From Cyanobacteria bacterium SIG30 (GTDB lineage Bacteria; Cyanobacteriota; Vampirovibrionia; Gastranaerophilales; Gastranaerophilaceae): DNA of 64,000 nt. Of this stretch, positions 29,593-38,165 are shown in pieces. The stretch covers positions 62,001 through 126,000 of the forward strand of contig SUTW01000002.1 in NCBI GenBank assembly GCA_015152475.1, read 5' to 3'. The position numbers and the translations under genes are program-made. Below the pieces are notes generated by a model, which saw only the letters and a list, made by a program, of their open reading frames with translations, had not been told where the DNA came from and made no database searches. Numbering within the stretch: the first letter of the stretch is position 1; every line of letters starts with the position of its first letter.

Positions 29593-30837
29593 TTATTTTT
29601 TAAAATCAAAAACTTGGCTTAAACCTTCTGACAATGTTGGGTGCGGGAATATTATTTTTCTAAAATTATCTATTGTTACATTATTTTCCATTGCCACCAT
29701 AACGCTCGTTAAAAGACTTGAAGCTTCTTTTGAAATAATGTGTGCGCCTTTAATTAAATTGTCTTTTGCAATAATTTTTATAAAACCTTCTGTTTGATTG
29801 TCGCACCACGCTTTTGGAAGTGCAAGAATTGGCATATTATATATTTCATAATTTTCTTTATTTATATCTTGCTCTTTTATGCCAACTGATGCTATTTCTG
29901 GTTCACCATAAATAACAGACGGAATCAAAAAATCAGTTTTTATGTTTTTGTTTTCATAAAGATTTAACGCAAGCATTTCTGCCTGATGTGTTGCGCTATG
30001 TGCAAGCATTGGATAGTTTGTTGTATCCCCTATTGAATAAATGTCTTTATAATTTGTTGTGAAGTCATCATTTATTTTTAAAATATCTTCTTGTAAACAT
30101 TTTGGGAATAATTTTTTTCTTCCAACTGCAACAAGCACTTTTTCAACATTTATTGTTTCGCCAGTTGATAATTCTAAAATTCCATTTTTAAAACTCATAG
30201 CAACAGTGTTTGTGAAGTATTTTATTTTGTTGATTTTAAAAATTCTTTCTATTCTTTTTGAAATATCGATATCCATTTGGGGCAATAAATGTTCTTTTGC
30301 CTCAATAACAAATGTTTCAATCCCTTTTGAATTTAAAATTCTTGTCCATTCTATACCTATTGCGCCAGAACCAATAATAGCAATGCTTTTTGGCAACTTT
30401 TCAAGATTAAAAATGTCATCGGATGATAAAATGTTTTGATGATCAAATTCCAAGCCCTTTATTTCAAATGGTTCAGAACCCGTAGCGATTACTATTTTAT
30501 CTGCACAATATTCTTGGTTTTTATAAATTACTTTTTTGTTTAAATAATCAAGAGTAGCTTCTCCTTTGATTATTTGAATGCCTCTTTTTTCAAAATCTTT
30601 TTCAATCGCACTATTAAATTTAGAAACAATATTGTTTTTTCGTATAATACATTCTTCCCAACTTGATGTTTTTATGTCATTCAAAATTGCCTTAGTCGGG
30701 ATGCAACCAACATTAAGACAAGTCCCACCAGCCTTATTTTTTTCAAAAACTAAAACTTTTTTATTTCTTTTGTTTGCTTCAAGTGCAAGTTTCTGTCCTG
30801 CAGGACCTAGTCCTATAATAATTAAATCATATTTCAT
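29593..30837 (-). CDS. lpd: Dihydrolipoamide dehydrogenase-like flavoprotein
   Basis: FAD-dependent pyridine nucleotide-disulfide oxidoreductase; probably the E3/L protein that reoxidises lipoyl-GcvH. FAD-binding IIGLGPAGQKLALEA, redox-active pair in GGTCLNVGCIPTKA, NAD-binding IIGSGAIGIEWTRI, and VYSIG-type IYSIGDTTNYPMLAHSA are present. The C-terminal dimer domain ends FPHPTLSEG, whose His and Glu complete the active site. At 414 aa it is shorter than usual (about 460). It converges on the MerR gene with 3 bases between. Confidence 0.88.
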   Translation of the reverse strand: MKYDLIIIGLGPAGQKLALEANKRNKKVLVFEKNKAGGTCLNVGCIPTKAILNDIKTSSWEECIIRKNNIVSKFNSAIEKDFEKRGIQIIKGEATLDYLNKKVIYKNQEYCADKIVIATGSEPFEIKGLEFDHQNILSSDDIFNLEKLPKSIAIIGSGAIGIEWTRILNSKGIETFVIEAKEHLLPQMDIDISKRIERIFKINKIKYFTNTVAMSFKNGILELSTGETINVEKVLVAVGRKKLFPKCLQEDILKINDDFTTNYKDIYSIGDTTNYPMLAHSATHQAEMLALNLYENKNIKTDFLIPSVIYGEPEIASVGIKEQDINKENYEIYNMPILALPKAWCDNQTEGFIKIIAKDNLIKGAHIISKEASSLLTSVMVAMENNVTIDNFRKIIFPHPTLSEGLSQVFDFKK

Positions 30838-30890
30838 ATAAGCATTTTAGCATATTATATAAATATTAGATATTAAGTTATATTACAAAT

Positions 30891-30920
30891 TTGCCAAAAG
30901 CTTGTAATTAGTGGCATACT
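30891..30920 (+). promoter_or_regulatory. Promoter for a candidate small RNA
   Basis: TTGCCA (30891-30896), 18-base spacer, CATACT (30915-30920). It points toward a hairpin terminator 38 bases downstream, with no reading frame in between. Confidence 0.35.
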
Positions 30921-30926
30921 TTTAGA

Positions 30927-30988
30927 GTTAATAGTCTAACCATTCCTTTCTTGACTTATGCGGCTTGTTTTTACGAGTCGCATTTTTT
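30927..30988 (+). ncRNA. Candidate small RNA of about 60 nt
   Basis: Non-coding interval between a promoter-like element and a hairpin terminator (30958-30988). The predicted unstructured part contains ATTCCTTTCTTGAC, a C/U-rich segment complementary to GAAAGG-type ribosome-binding sites such as that of the prepilin gene at 59050. The downstream GT2 gene has its own -10 (TGTTAGAAT, 31006-31014), so this is not simply its leader. Not a family I recognise. Confidence 0.35.
30958..30988 (+). terminator. Rho-independent terminator
   Basis: A 10-bp stem ATGCGGCTTG / CGAGTCGCAT (two G-U pairs) with loop TTTTTA and a run of T. It lies between lpd (divergent) and the GT2 gene, ending a short upstream transcript. 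Confidence 0.7.
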
Positions 30989-31005
30989 GCATTATTTTCT
31001 TTTTC

Positions 31006-31014
31006 TGTTAGAAT
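31006..31014 (+). promoter_or_regulatory. Extended -10 promoter of the GT2-mur operon
   Basis: TGTTAGAAT, about 32 bases before the TTG start at 31047, leaving a leader with a GTGAGG site. Confidence 0.45.
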
Positions 31015-31046
31015 TTGTCATGAGAGATTTTAAAGTGAGGTTGTGA

Positions 31047-32339
31047 TTGAAGGAAAGAATAGAACTACTATTGATAATTACTGGACTTTTAGTATTTTTG
31101 TTTATATTCCAAAATTACTTTAATTCTTTTTGGGCTATTATCTTTTTGACAATTTTTATGGGATTGTATCTTATATTTTGTTACGTATTTGTCAAATTGC
31201 AAAGACGGAGAGCGAAAAAATATCCAGTTGTTATTAATGAAAATTATAAGCCTTTTATTTCTATTTTAATACCTTGTCACAACGAAGAAAATGTTATTGA
31301 AGATACGGTAAAAAATATTTTACGTGTTGATTGGGAAGATTATGAGATTATTTTAATTGATGACCGTTCAGAAGATTCAACACCTGAAATTTTAAAAAGA
31401 CTAACTGAAGAATATGAAAAAGTTAATTGTTTAATCAGGGATAAAAGCGCTTTTCCTGGTAAATCTGCAGTTTTAAATGATGCAATGAAACTTGCAAAAG
31501 GCGAAGCTATTTTAGTTTTTGATGCTGATGCAAAAATTGATCCTGACTTTATTAAAAAAATGGTTCCAAAGCTTGAAGCACCAGATGTTGGCGCAGTTCA
31601 GTCAAGGAAGATGATAATTAATGCTGAACAGAATTTCTTAACAAGATGTCAATATGAAGAATATGCTCTCGATACTCATATGCAGGTAAGTAGAGATGCT
31701 GTAAGAGGTGCGGTTGAACTTCGTGGTAATGGCGAATTAATTAAAAGGCGCGCACTTGAAGATATTGGTTTTTGGAACAATGAAACAATTACAGATGACC
31801 TTGATATGTCAACTAGAATGCATATAAGAGGTTGGGACATACGTTATTGTCTTGAAGCTGTTGTTTATGAAGAAGGTGTTTTGACGTATGGTGCGCTTAT
31901 AAAACAAAGACGTCGTTGGGTTGAAGGAAGTATAAGACGTTATCTTGAATATATGTGGGATATTCTTTTGTCAAAGGATATGTCATTTAGGGTAACTGCC
32001 GATTTGATTATTTATATTACTGAGTTTTTACTTCCATTTTGGGTTGTGTCAGAAATTTTTATTCAGGCGTTTAGATACGTAAAAGGCGCAGATAATACAA
32101 TTTTATCTTCAATGATAATCATTGGTTGTATGGCAGTTTTGTTCGCCGGAATGTTATTTTATAGCCTTAGAAAATATACAAATTATAGTTTTTGGGAAAA
32201 AATTCGCTCCATTTTTGCAACAACTGCATATTTAATAATCTTTTGGACTCCAGTTGTTTTGATGATGATTCTAAAAATCATCTTTACTGAAAAAACTATG
32301 GATTGGGGCAAAACAGAACACGGAGTTATTGCGCAGTAA
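31047..32339 (+). CDS. Membrane glycosyltransferase, family GT2 (cellulose synthase/PgaC-like)
   Basis: 430 aa. Two N-terminal membrane segments (up to about 50), a GT-A domain with SILIPCHNEENVIEDTV, DDRSEDST, the DxD-like FDADAKID, DDLDMSTRMHIRG and the acceptor motif QRRRWVEGS, then three to four C-terminal membrane helices. It would polymerise or transfer a sugar at the inner membrane; the sugar is unknown. Start is TTG at 31047, supported by GTGAGG 6 bases upstream. Its stop overlaps the murC start by one base (TAATG), tying it to cell-wall synthesis. Confidence 0.85.
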   Translation: MKERIELLLIITGLLVFLFIFQNYFNSFWAIIFLTIFMGLYLIFCYVFVKLQRRRAKKYPVVINENYKPFISILIPCHNEENVIEDTVKNILRVDWEDYEIILIDDRSEDSTPEILKRLTEEYEKVNCLIRDKSAFPGKSAVLNDAMKLAKGEAILVFDADAKIDPDFIKKMVPKLEAPDVGAVQSRKMIINAEQNFLTRCQYEEYALDTHMQVSRDAVRGAVELRGNGELIKRRALEDIGFWNNETITDDLDMSTRMHIRGWDIRYCLEAVVYEEGVLTYGALIKQRRRWVEGSIRRYLEYMWDILLSKDMSFRVTADLIIYITEFLLPFWVVSEIFIQAFRYVKGADNTILSSMIIIGCMAVLFAGMLFYSLRKYTNYSFWEKIRSIFATTAYLIIFWTPVVLMMILKIIFTEKTMDWGKTEHGVIAQ

Positions 32340-33745
32340 TGGAAGTTGATAAATTTCATTTTATAGCAATAGGTGGTGTTGGACAAAGTGCACTTGCTAA
32401 GATTTTGTTAGAGCAAGGTTATACTGTAACTGGTTCTGATATTCAGGAGAGCAAATACACAAAATTACTTAAAGATTTAGGTGCAAAAGTTTATATTGGC
32501 CACAGTGAAGATAATATTCAGGCAGGCTTTAATGTTGTTGTTTCGTCTGCAATTAAAGAAGATAATCCTGAAATAATCAAGGCAAGAAAGCTTGGGCTTA
32601 AAATTTTACACAGAAGTGATATGCTTAAAATTTTAAGTGAAAATTGTAAGGCTTTTATTGGTTTTTCTGGGACACACGGGAAAACTACAACAAGTGGTTT
32701 GATGTCTTATGTTTTAGAAAAAGGCGGTTTAAACCCATCTTTTGCAGTTGGTGGGATAATTCCTTCTTTGAATATAAATGCAAAATCATCTTTAAATTAC
32801 AGGGATTCTTATTTTATTGCTGAACTTGATGAATCAGACGGAACTATTAAAAAATATTGTCCTAAATACATGGTTATTAATAATTTAGAAGTTGACCATG
32901 TGGATTTTTATAAAAATGGTTTGTCCGATATTTTTGAAACATTCAATTTTGTGTGTGAAAAATTTGATGAATCCTCAAATATATTTATAAATATTGATGA
33001 TGCTGGCAATAAAGAATTTTTAAAACAGTTAAAAACAGATGCCAAGATAATTACTTATGGTATTAAATCAGATACAGTTTTTGATTCAATGCATTATTCT
33101 GCAAAAAATATAGAATGCAAAAATAAAACAACTTCTTTTGAAATATACAAAAATGACAAAAAAATTTGCAATATTAATTCAATTTTGCTTGGCATTCATA
33201 ATGTTTATAATATTCTTGCAGTTGTGTCTGTTATGAGTGAAATTGGTTTAAATGTTTGCGTTTTTGAAGAACATTTTAATTCTTTTTCTGGAATGGGAAG
33301 ACGCTTTGAGCATAATAGAATTTTTGATGACATAGAAATCATAGATGATTATTCACATCATCCAACAGAAGTTAAATGCGCTCTTTCATCTGCTCGTAAT
33401 TACACAGAAAACAGAGTTGTTGCAATATTTCAACCACATAGATACACTCGTTTTCAAGGTTTATTTGAAGATTTTAAAACTTCTTTTGAAAATTGTGATT
33501 TGTTGTTTGTGACAGATGTGTATAGGGCTGGTGATAAACCAATAAAAGGCTTTGAGGCTTATGATTTTGTCAATCAGATAAACAAAGAAAATGTTTTTTA
33601 TGCAAAAGGAACAATAAAAGAGGCAGGGGAATTTATTGCACCATATTTAAAAAACGGGGATACTGTTTTGACAATTGGCGCAGGTGATATAACAAAAATG
33701 GGCGAGGTTTTAGAAAATGAGTATAGAAAAATACGAAAAATATAA
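32339..33745 (+). CDS. murC: UDP-N-acetylmuramate-L-alanine ligase
   Basis: Adds L-Ala to UDP-MurNAc in cytoplasmic peptidoglycan precursor synthesis. 468 aa with the N-terminal UDP-binding FIAIGGVGQSALAKILLEQG, the ATP loop GFSGTHGKTTTSGLM, ELDESDGT, NLEVDHVDFY and the C-terminal DDYSHHPTEVK. Note GGVGQSALA where GGIGMSGLA is common. An in-frame ATG at 32303 lies within the GT2 gene and gives an unnatural extension; ATG 32339 matches the family. murB overlaps its end by 29 bases. Confidence 0.95.
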   Translation: MEVDKFHFIAIGGVGQSALAKILLEQGYTVTGSDIQESKYTKLLKDLGAKVYIGHSEDNIQAGFNVVVSSAIKEDNPEIIKARKLGLKILHRSDMLKILSENCKAFIGFSGTHGKTTTSGLMSYVLEKGGLNPSFAVGGIIPSLNINAKSSLNYRDSYFIAELDESDGTIKKYCPKYMVINNLEVDHVDFYKNGLSDIFETFNFVCEKFDESSNIFINIDDAGNKEFLKQLKTDAKIITYGIKSDTVFDSMHYSAKNIECKNKTTSFEIYKNDKKICNINSILLGIHNVYNILAVVSVMSEIGLNVCVFEEHFNSFSGMGRRFEHNRIFDDIEIIDDYSHHPTEVKCALSSARNYTENRVVAIFQPHRYTRFQGLFEDFKTSFENCDLLFVTDVYRAGDKPIKGFEAYDFVNQINKENVFYAKGTIKEAGEFIAPYLKNGDTVLTIGAGDITKMGEVLENEYRKIRKI

Positions 33746-34613
33746 CCTCAAAAATTTAAATACATATAAAATTGAAAGTATTGCAGAAATTGTTTATTTC
33801 CCAAAAAATGAAGACGAAGTAATTGAGATTTTAAAAAATCATAAAGTTAGAGTTATTGGCGCTGGTTCAAATGTTTTGTTTTCATCACAAGGTATTAGTG
33901 AACCCTTATTGTTTATGAAAAATATGGATAAAATTGAAGATATGGGCGACAAAATTTATGTTGAAGCAGGAGTTATGTCGCCAAAATTTTCAAAATGGGC
34001 ATCAGATAACGATATTGAAGGTTTTGAATTTTTATCTACAATCCCATCAAGTATTGGCGGGAATATTTATATGAACGCTGGCGCTTATGGTTGTGCAATC
34101 AGTGATTTAATTGTTTCTGTAAATGTTTATGACACAGAAGCAAAAAAACTTGTTACTTTTAGTAAAGATGAATTAAATTTTTCATACAGAAATTCGATTT
34201 TTGCCCAAAAAAATGACAGATTTGTTATTTTAAGCGCCATTTTTGAAAAAAAAGAAGGTAAAAATGAAGAAATTAAGAAAAAAATAGACAATTTTGTAAA
34301 AAACAGACAAGAAAAACAACCAAGTTTAAAAACGCCAAACGCGGGTAGCGTTTTTAAAAATCCTCAAGGATTTTCGGCTGGTGAATTGATTGAAAAATGT
34401 GGCTTTAAGGGTAAAAATTATAATGGTGCAATGGTGTCTGATATTCATGCAAATTTTATTTTAAATATTAACAATGCAAAAAGCTGTGATATTGTAAATT
34501 TAATGCATGAAATTCAAAATTGTGTTTATAATAAATTTAATATTAAATTAGTACCAGAAATTATTTTTATAGGGAAAATGTCAGACAAAGAGGAGCAGGT
34601 ATGGCAACAGTAA
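33717..34613 (+). CDS. murB: UDP-N-acetylenolpyruvoylglucosamine reductase
   Basis: FAD-dependent reduction of UDP-GlcNAc-enolpyruvate to UDP-MurNAc. 298 aa, type II size. N-terminal YNLKNLNTYKI, FAD-binding VIGAGSNVLF and IPSSIGGNIYMNAGAYG, catalytic Ser in NAGSVFKNP, and a C-terminal Glu in LVPEIIFIG are present. It overlaps murC by 29 bases and ddl by 13 bases, so translation of the cluster is coupled. Confidence 0.94.
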   Translation: MSIEKYEKYNLKNLNTYKIESIAEIVYFPKNEDEVIEILKNHKVRVIGAGSNVLFSSQGISEPLLFMKNMDKIEDMGDKIYVEAGVMSPKFSKWASDNDIEGFEFLSTIPSSIGGNIYMNAGAYGCAISDLIVSVNVYDTEAKKLVTFSKDELNFSYRNSIFAQKNDRFVILSAIFEKKEGKNEEIKKKIDNFVKNRQEKQPSLKTPNAGSVFKNPQGFSAGELIEKCGFKGKNYNGAMVSDIHANFILNINNAKSCDIVNLMHEIQNCVYNKFNIKLVPEIIFIGKMSDKEEQVWQQ

Positions 34614-35536
34614 ATAAAGATTCTAAAATTGCAGTTTTATGTGGTGGATTATCAAGTGAAAGAGAGGTTTCACTTAGAAGTGGTGAAAAAGTTTATAAAT
34701 CTTTGTTGTCATCTGGTTATGTTAATGCAAAAAAAATTGATGTAGGGCGAGATATTGCAACTGTTTTAAAAGACGGCAATTTTGAATATGCTTTTAATGT
34801 TCTACATGGTAAATACGGAGAAGATGGTTGCATACAAGGTGTTTTGGAGTTTTTGCAAATACCATACACTGGTCCTGGCGTTAAGGCTTCTGCTATTTGT
34901 TTAGATAAAGACACGACAAAAACACTTTTAAAAGAAGGTGGAATTCCAATTATTAAATCTTGTTGCGTTTCGAACGAAGATGATTTAACAAAAGTTTTTG
35001 ATGAATTAAATTTTCCCGTTATGGTAAAACCCGCAAGGGAAGGCTCAAGTATTGGTATGACAAAAGTTAATACCAAAGATGAATTAAAAGATGCCTTTAA
35101 AATTGCAAAAAAAACTGACGATAAGATTTTGATTGAAGAATTTAAAAATGGCGAAAGTTGCACAGTTGGTGTTTTAGAAAAAGACGGTAAAATTTTTGCA
35201 ACTCCAATTTTGGGTTTCAGAACAAAAACGGAATGGTACGATTATGAAGCAAAATATACTCAAGGCTTAACAGAATTTATTTTGCCTGCCAACTTTAATG
35301 ATGAATTAACAAAAAAAATTCAGGAACTTTCAATAAAAGCATTCAAAATATGTGAATGTAGCGGAGTAAGCAGAGTTGATTTTCTTGTTGTTGGCGACAC
35401 TCCTTATTGTCTTGAAATAAATACAAGTCCAGGAATGACTGATTTGAGTGATTTACCTGCTCAGGCTAATGAAATGGGTATAGATTATAACAATTTAGTT
35501 GAAATGATTTTAAATACTGCGGGGTTAAATAAATAA
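34601..35536 (+). CDS. ddl: D-alanine-D-alanine ligase
   Basis: ATP-grasp enzyme joining two D-Ala, product of alr, for peptidoglycan. 311 aa. N-terminal VLCGGLSSEREVSLRSG, FNVLHGKYGEDGCIQG, the substrate loop region PYTGPGVKASAICLDK, VKPAREGSSIGM and the metal-binding EINTSPGMT are all in place. It overlaps murB by 13 bases and is followed 3 bases later by ftsQ. Confidence 0.96.
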   Translation: MATVNKDSKIAVLCGGLSSEREVSLRSGEKVYKSLLSSGYVNAKKIDVGRDIATVLKDGNFEYAFNVLHGKYGEDGCIQGVLEFLQIPYTGPGVKASAICLDKDTTKTLLKEGGIPIIKSCCVSNEDDLTKVFDELNFPVMVKPAREGSSIGMTKVNTKDELKDAFKIAKKTDDKILIEEFKNGESCTVGVLEKDGKIFATPILGFRTKTEWYDYEAKYTQGLTEFILPANFNDELTKKIQELSIKAFKICECSGVSRVDFLVVGDTPYCLEINTSPGMTDLSDLPAQANEMGIDYNNLVEMILNTAGLNK

Positions 35537-35539
35537 TCC

Positions 35540-36421
35540 ATGCAAAAAGGTGAACAACATTTTAGCCAGGAATATTATAAAAGAAGACTAAAAGCCAACA
35601 AAATAATTCGAAGAATTGTTGCAAAAAGAAGACAACTCAAATTCCTTAGAGTTCTTTGCAGGCTTGGCGTTATTTTGGCAATTATTTTGCTTATGATTTT
35701 TGTCCTAAAACTTCCTAATTGGCATGTTGATCATAATCTTTTAATAAAAGGCGATAAAAGTGTTTTGAAAATTATTGGGAATAATATAACTCCGACTTAC
35801 AAAATTGTTGATATGATTCGTCAAACAAATGTTCCAGATATTGAAATTTTTAGATACAACACAAAAGAAATGGAAGAAAATATAAAACAACTTGAACCAA
35901 TAAAAAATGTTCACATCAGAAGATTTTGGTTCCCTGCGAGATTTGTTGTTTTTGTTGAAGAGCAAAATCCTGTTTTTTCTCTTGCTCCTAATCTTGAATC
36001 TGAGGCTGTTTCTGCTGTTACAAAAGATGGGATGCTTATAGGGCGCGATTATATGCCACTTAAACAATCTATTAAAACAATAAAAGTTTTAAGTAATGAC
36101 ATATATGGCAAGTGGGATAAAGAACGCGTTGAAAAACTTTTGCTTGCAGTAAAACTTATTGAGGCATATTCAGATAGTAAAGTTCAATATATAGATTTTA
36201 GAAAAATTGAAGATGTTTATTTTTGCGTTGATGATATTTTGCTTCGCGTTGGAGAGCTTGATTTAACATTTAATAAAAGACTTGAAGCAATTGTTTCAAT
36301 TTTGCCTGAAATTGGAGAATTTAGAAATAAAATTGAATATATAGATTTAAGGTGGAAAAGTAAATATTTAAAATTAAAAAATACTGAACCTAAGCTTTAT
36401 GAGAATTCAGACCAGCAATAA
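35540..36421 (+). CDS. ftsQ: Cell division protein FtsQ-like, POTRA domain
   Basis: 293-residue bitopic inner membrane protein: basic cytoplasmic N-terminus (KRRLKANKIIRRIVAKRR), one membrane helix (LGVILAIILLMIFVLKL, about 53-70), a POTRA-like region (DNNIT-type GNNITPTYKIVDMI, IKNVHIRRFWFPARFVVFVEEQNPVF) and a beta domain ending YIDLRWKSKYL, the standard FtsQ 'iDlR' ending. It would link the divisome to peptidoglycan synthesis in the periplasm. Last gene of the mur-ddl cluster; ftsA and ftsZ do not follow. Its 3' end overlaps the convergent gene by 32 bases. Confidence 0.87.
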   Translation: MQKGEQHFSQEYYKRRLKANKIIRRIVAKRRQLKFLRVLCRLGVILAIILLMIFVLKLPNWHVDHNLLIKGDKSVLKIIGNNITPTYKIVDMIRQTNVPDIEIFRYNTKEMEENIKQLEPIKNVHIRRFWFPARFVVFVEEQNPVFSLAPNLESEAVSAVTKDGMLIGRDYMPLKQSIKTIKVLSNDIYGKWDKERVEKLLLAVKLIEAYSDSKVQYIDFRKIEDVYFCVDDILLRVGELDLTFNKRLEAIVSILPEIGEFRNKIEYIDLRWKSKYLKLKNTEPKLYENSDQQ

Positions 36422-37580
36422 TGGCTTCTATGTTTTGATTTTTTATCTTATTTAAAATATCAGGATTGATTTCTGCATTAAAATTATTTAATGCTTGTGC
36501 GCATTTGCATATAATAATTTCATTTTCTGTTTTATTCATTAAATTTTTGATTTCTTCCCTGTATTGTTCAAGATTTTCTTCAATTATTGTGTCTAAAACA
36601 TCTTCAATATATGAAATATTTTCATTTATTGGTAAATTGTTTTCCCAGTTTTCGTAATGTTTATTTATTAAATCGTTTATTTTTTTGACTTCCTCTTTTG
36701 TTTCTTTATCAAGGTCAAATGTGTATATATCTTCTTTAACAAATAAATTAAATTTTATTTTTGTTTTATATAGTATATAGTATTTTTCTTCGTTTAATTC
36801 TGTATTCAAAATTTTCTTTAAATAAGAATAAATGTTATAAGCAATAATGGTATCCAAGGACAAAAATTCCGGATATGAATTTAAAATATTATTGTAAATA
36901 TTAAGTGCTTTATTATCTTCAATATTGTTAAGACTATCTAATTCTAATATTGCAAGTGCTACTTCTGATGAAAAAGGAGAATTAAGCATAAAATTATACA
37001 AATATTCGATTGCATTTTTATCTCCAAATGCACTTAAAAAATTAACGGCTTTAATTTTTCCAAAATCATCTTGACTTTTTTGAAGCACTTCTATTGCTTC
37101 ATTGTATTTTTCATAATCATTAAAGTTGTATAAAACCTTAGCACAATTATAGTTTAATGGTTCATAATCCGAATATGTAAAATCTTTTAAATAATCAAGC
37201 ACCAAAGGATCTTTTATATGATTAAAATATTTTACAAGACAAGCTCTTTGTTCGTTTGTGCCATTTTCTAAAACCTCTAAAATTTCATCTGTTAAATCTT
37301 CGCTTGCAAATTTAACAAGCCCTTTTATTATAAAATCCCCAAAATCTTCGCAATAAATATTAGATAGTTTTATTAAATTTAGATAGTTGTTCTCATCTGT
37401 TGCTTTAAGAAAATTGTTGTTAATTTTTTCTTTTATGAAATCAAAAATAAATTCAGAATTTTCACATAAATCCTGAAAACTTGTTATGTCTGCATTATCT
37501 AAAATTTCTTTTGCGCTTTGAATTGCAATTTTGAAATCTTTAGATAGTAGATTTTTTGCTTTTTGTGTTTTGAAATTCAT
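36390..37580 (-). CDS. HEAT-repeat-like protein
   Basis: 396 aa, entirely helical and acidic. Paired helices such as ACLVKYFNHIKDPLVLDYL, NCAKVLYNFNDYEKYNEA, KAVNFLSAFGDKNAIEYL and VALAILELDSLNNIEDNKA recur about every 30-35 residues, as in HEAT/armadillo scaffolds. No catalytic motif or membrane segment. The start at 37580 has no Shine-Dalgarno sequence; TGTTAAAAT ends 7 bases upstream. It is divergent from rfaE2 (42 bases between starts). Confidence 0.65.
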   Translation of the reverse strand: MNFKTQKAKNLLSKDFKIAIQSAKEILDNADITSFQDLCENSEFIFDFIKEKINNNFLKATDENNYLNLIKLSNIYCEDFGDFIIKGLVKFASEDLTDEILEVLENGTNEQRACLVKYFNHIKDPLVLDYLKDFTYSDYEPLNYNCAKVLYNFNDYEKYNEAIEVLQKSQDDFGKIKAVNFLSAFGDKNAIEYLYNFMLNSPFSSEVALAILELDSLNNIEDNKALNIYNNILNSYPEFLSLDTIIAYNIYSYLKKILNTELNEEKYYILYKTKIKFNLFVKEDIYTFDLDKETKEEVKKINDLINKHYENWENNLPINENISYIEDVLDTIIEENLEQYREEIKNLMNKTENEIIICKCAQALNNFNAEINPDILNKIKNQNIEAIIAGLNSHKA

Positions 37581-37587
37581 ATTTTAC

Positions 37588-37596
37588 ATTTTAACA
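37588..37596 (-). promoter_or_regulatory. Extended -10 promoter of the HEAT-like gene, leaderless geometry
   Basis: TGTTAAAAT on the minus strand, 7 bases before the ATG at 37580. It lies within 42 bases that also hold the divergent rfaE2 promoter. Confidence 0.5.
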
Positions 37597-37609
37597 TAAG
37601 TTTTTATTG

Positions 37610-37615
37610 TATAAT
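37610..37615 (+). promoter_or_regulatory. -10 element of rfaE2, leaderless geometry
   Basis: Consensus TATAAT ends 7 bases before the ATG at 37623. The preceding ATTG and flanking bases match those before nupC (48021-48031). Confidence 0.5.
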
Positions 37616-37622
37616 AATTTTT

Positions 37623-38090
37623 ATGGGTGAGGTAATTAAACAAAATCAAATAAACGAAGTTTTATTTAAACTTAAAGAACAAGGCAAAACAATTGTTGTG
37701 ACAAATGGTTGCTTTGATATTTTGCATGTTGGGCATGTTAAATATCTTCAAAAAAGTAAATCTTTTGGCGACATTTTAGTTGTTCTTATGAATTCAGATT
37801 CTTCTGTAAAACTTATAAAGGGAAACGATAGACCAATTAATACACAAGATGACAGAGCATATATTTTATGTGCTTTATCTTGTGTTGATTATGTGATTTT
37901 ATTTGACGAAAAGAGCCCTGTTGATTTATTAAAAAATATAAAACCTGATGTTTATACAAAAGGTGCAGATTATAATCTTCAAACTTTGCCTGAAGCACCT
38001 ATTATTCTTGAAAATGGTGGCAGGGTTGAATTTATAAAATTTGAAGATGGCAAATCAACAACAAATATTATAGAAAAAATCAAAACTTAA
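37623..38090 (+). CDS. rfaE2: Heptose-1-phosphate adenylyltransferase (RfaE2/HldE C-domain)
   Basis: 155 aa cytidylyltransferase-like enzyme that makes ADP-heptose from heptose 1-phosphate. TNGCFDILHVGHVKYLQ contains the HxGH nucleotide motif; NSDSSVKLIKGNDRPI, DYVILFDEKSP, TKGADYNLQ and FEDGKSTTNII are standard. It is a stand-alone adenylyltransferase without the kinase domain of HldE. Reading in frame begins 60 bases upstream, but ATG 37623 fits the family and the promoter. It sits directly upstream of the lipid A operon, suggesting a heptose-containing LPS core or free ADP-heptose. Confidence 0.9.
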   Translation: MGEVIKQNQINEVLFKLKEQGKTIVVTNGCFDILHVGHVKYLQKSKSFGDILVVLMNSDSSVKLIKGNDRPINTQDDRAYILCALSCVDYVILFDEKSPVDLLKNIKPDVYTKGADYNLQTLPEAPIILENGGRVEFIKFEDGKSTTNIIEKIKT

Positions 38091-38097
38091 TAAAATA

Positions 38098-38127
38098 TTG
38101 ACTAAATACCCATTTAGTTGCTATACT
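38098..38127 (+). promoter_or_regulatory. Promoter of the lpxD operon with internal palindrome
   Basis: TTGACT (38098-38103), 18-base spacer, TATACT (38122-38127). The spacer and part of the -35 form an inverted repeat ACTAAAT-ACCC-ATTTAGT (38101-38118), well placed for a repressor to block RNA polymerase. Confidence 0.65.
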
Positions 38128-38165
38128 TATTAAAAACAGACTGAATGCTTTACAAGGAGGTTAGG

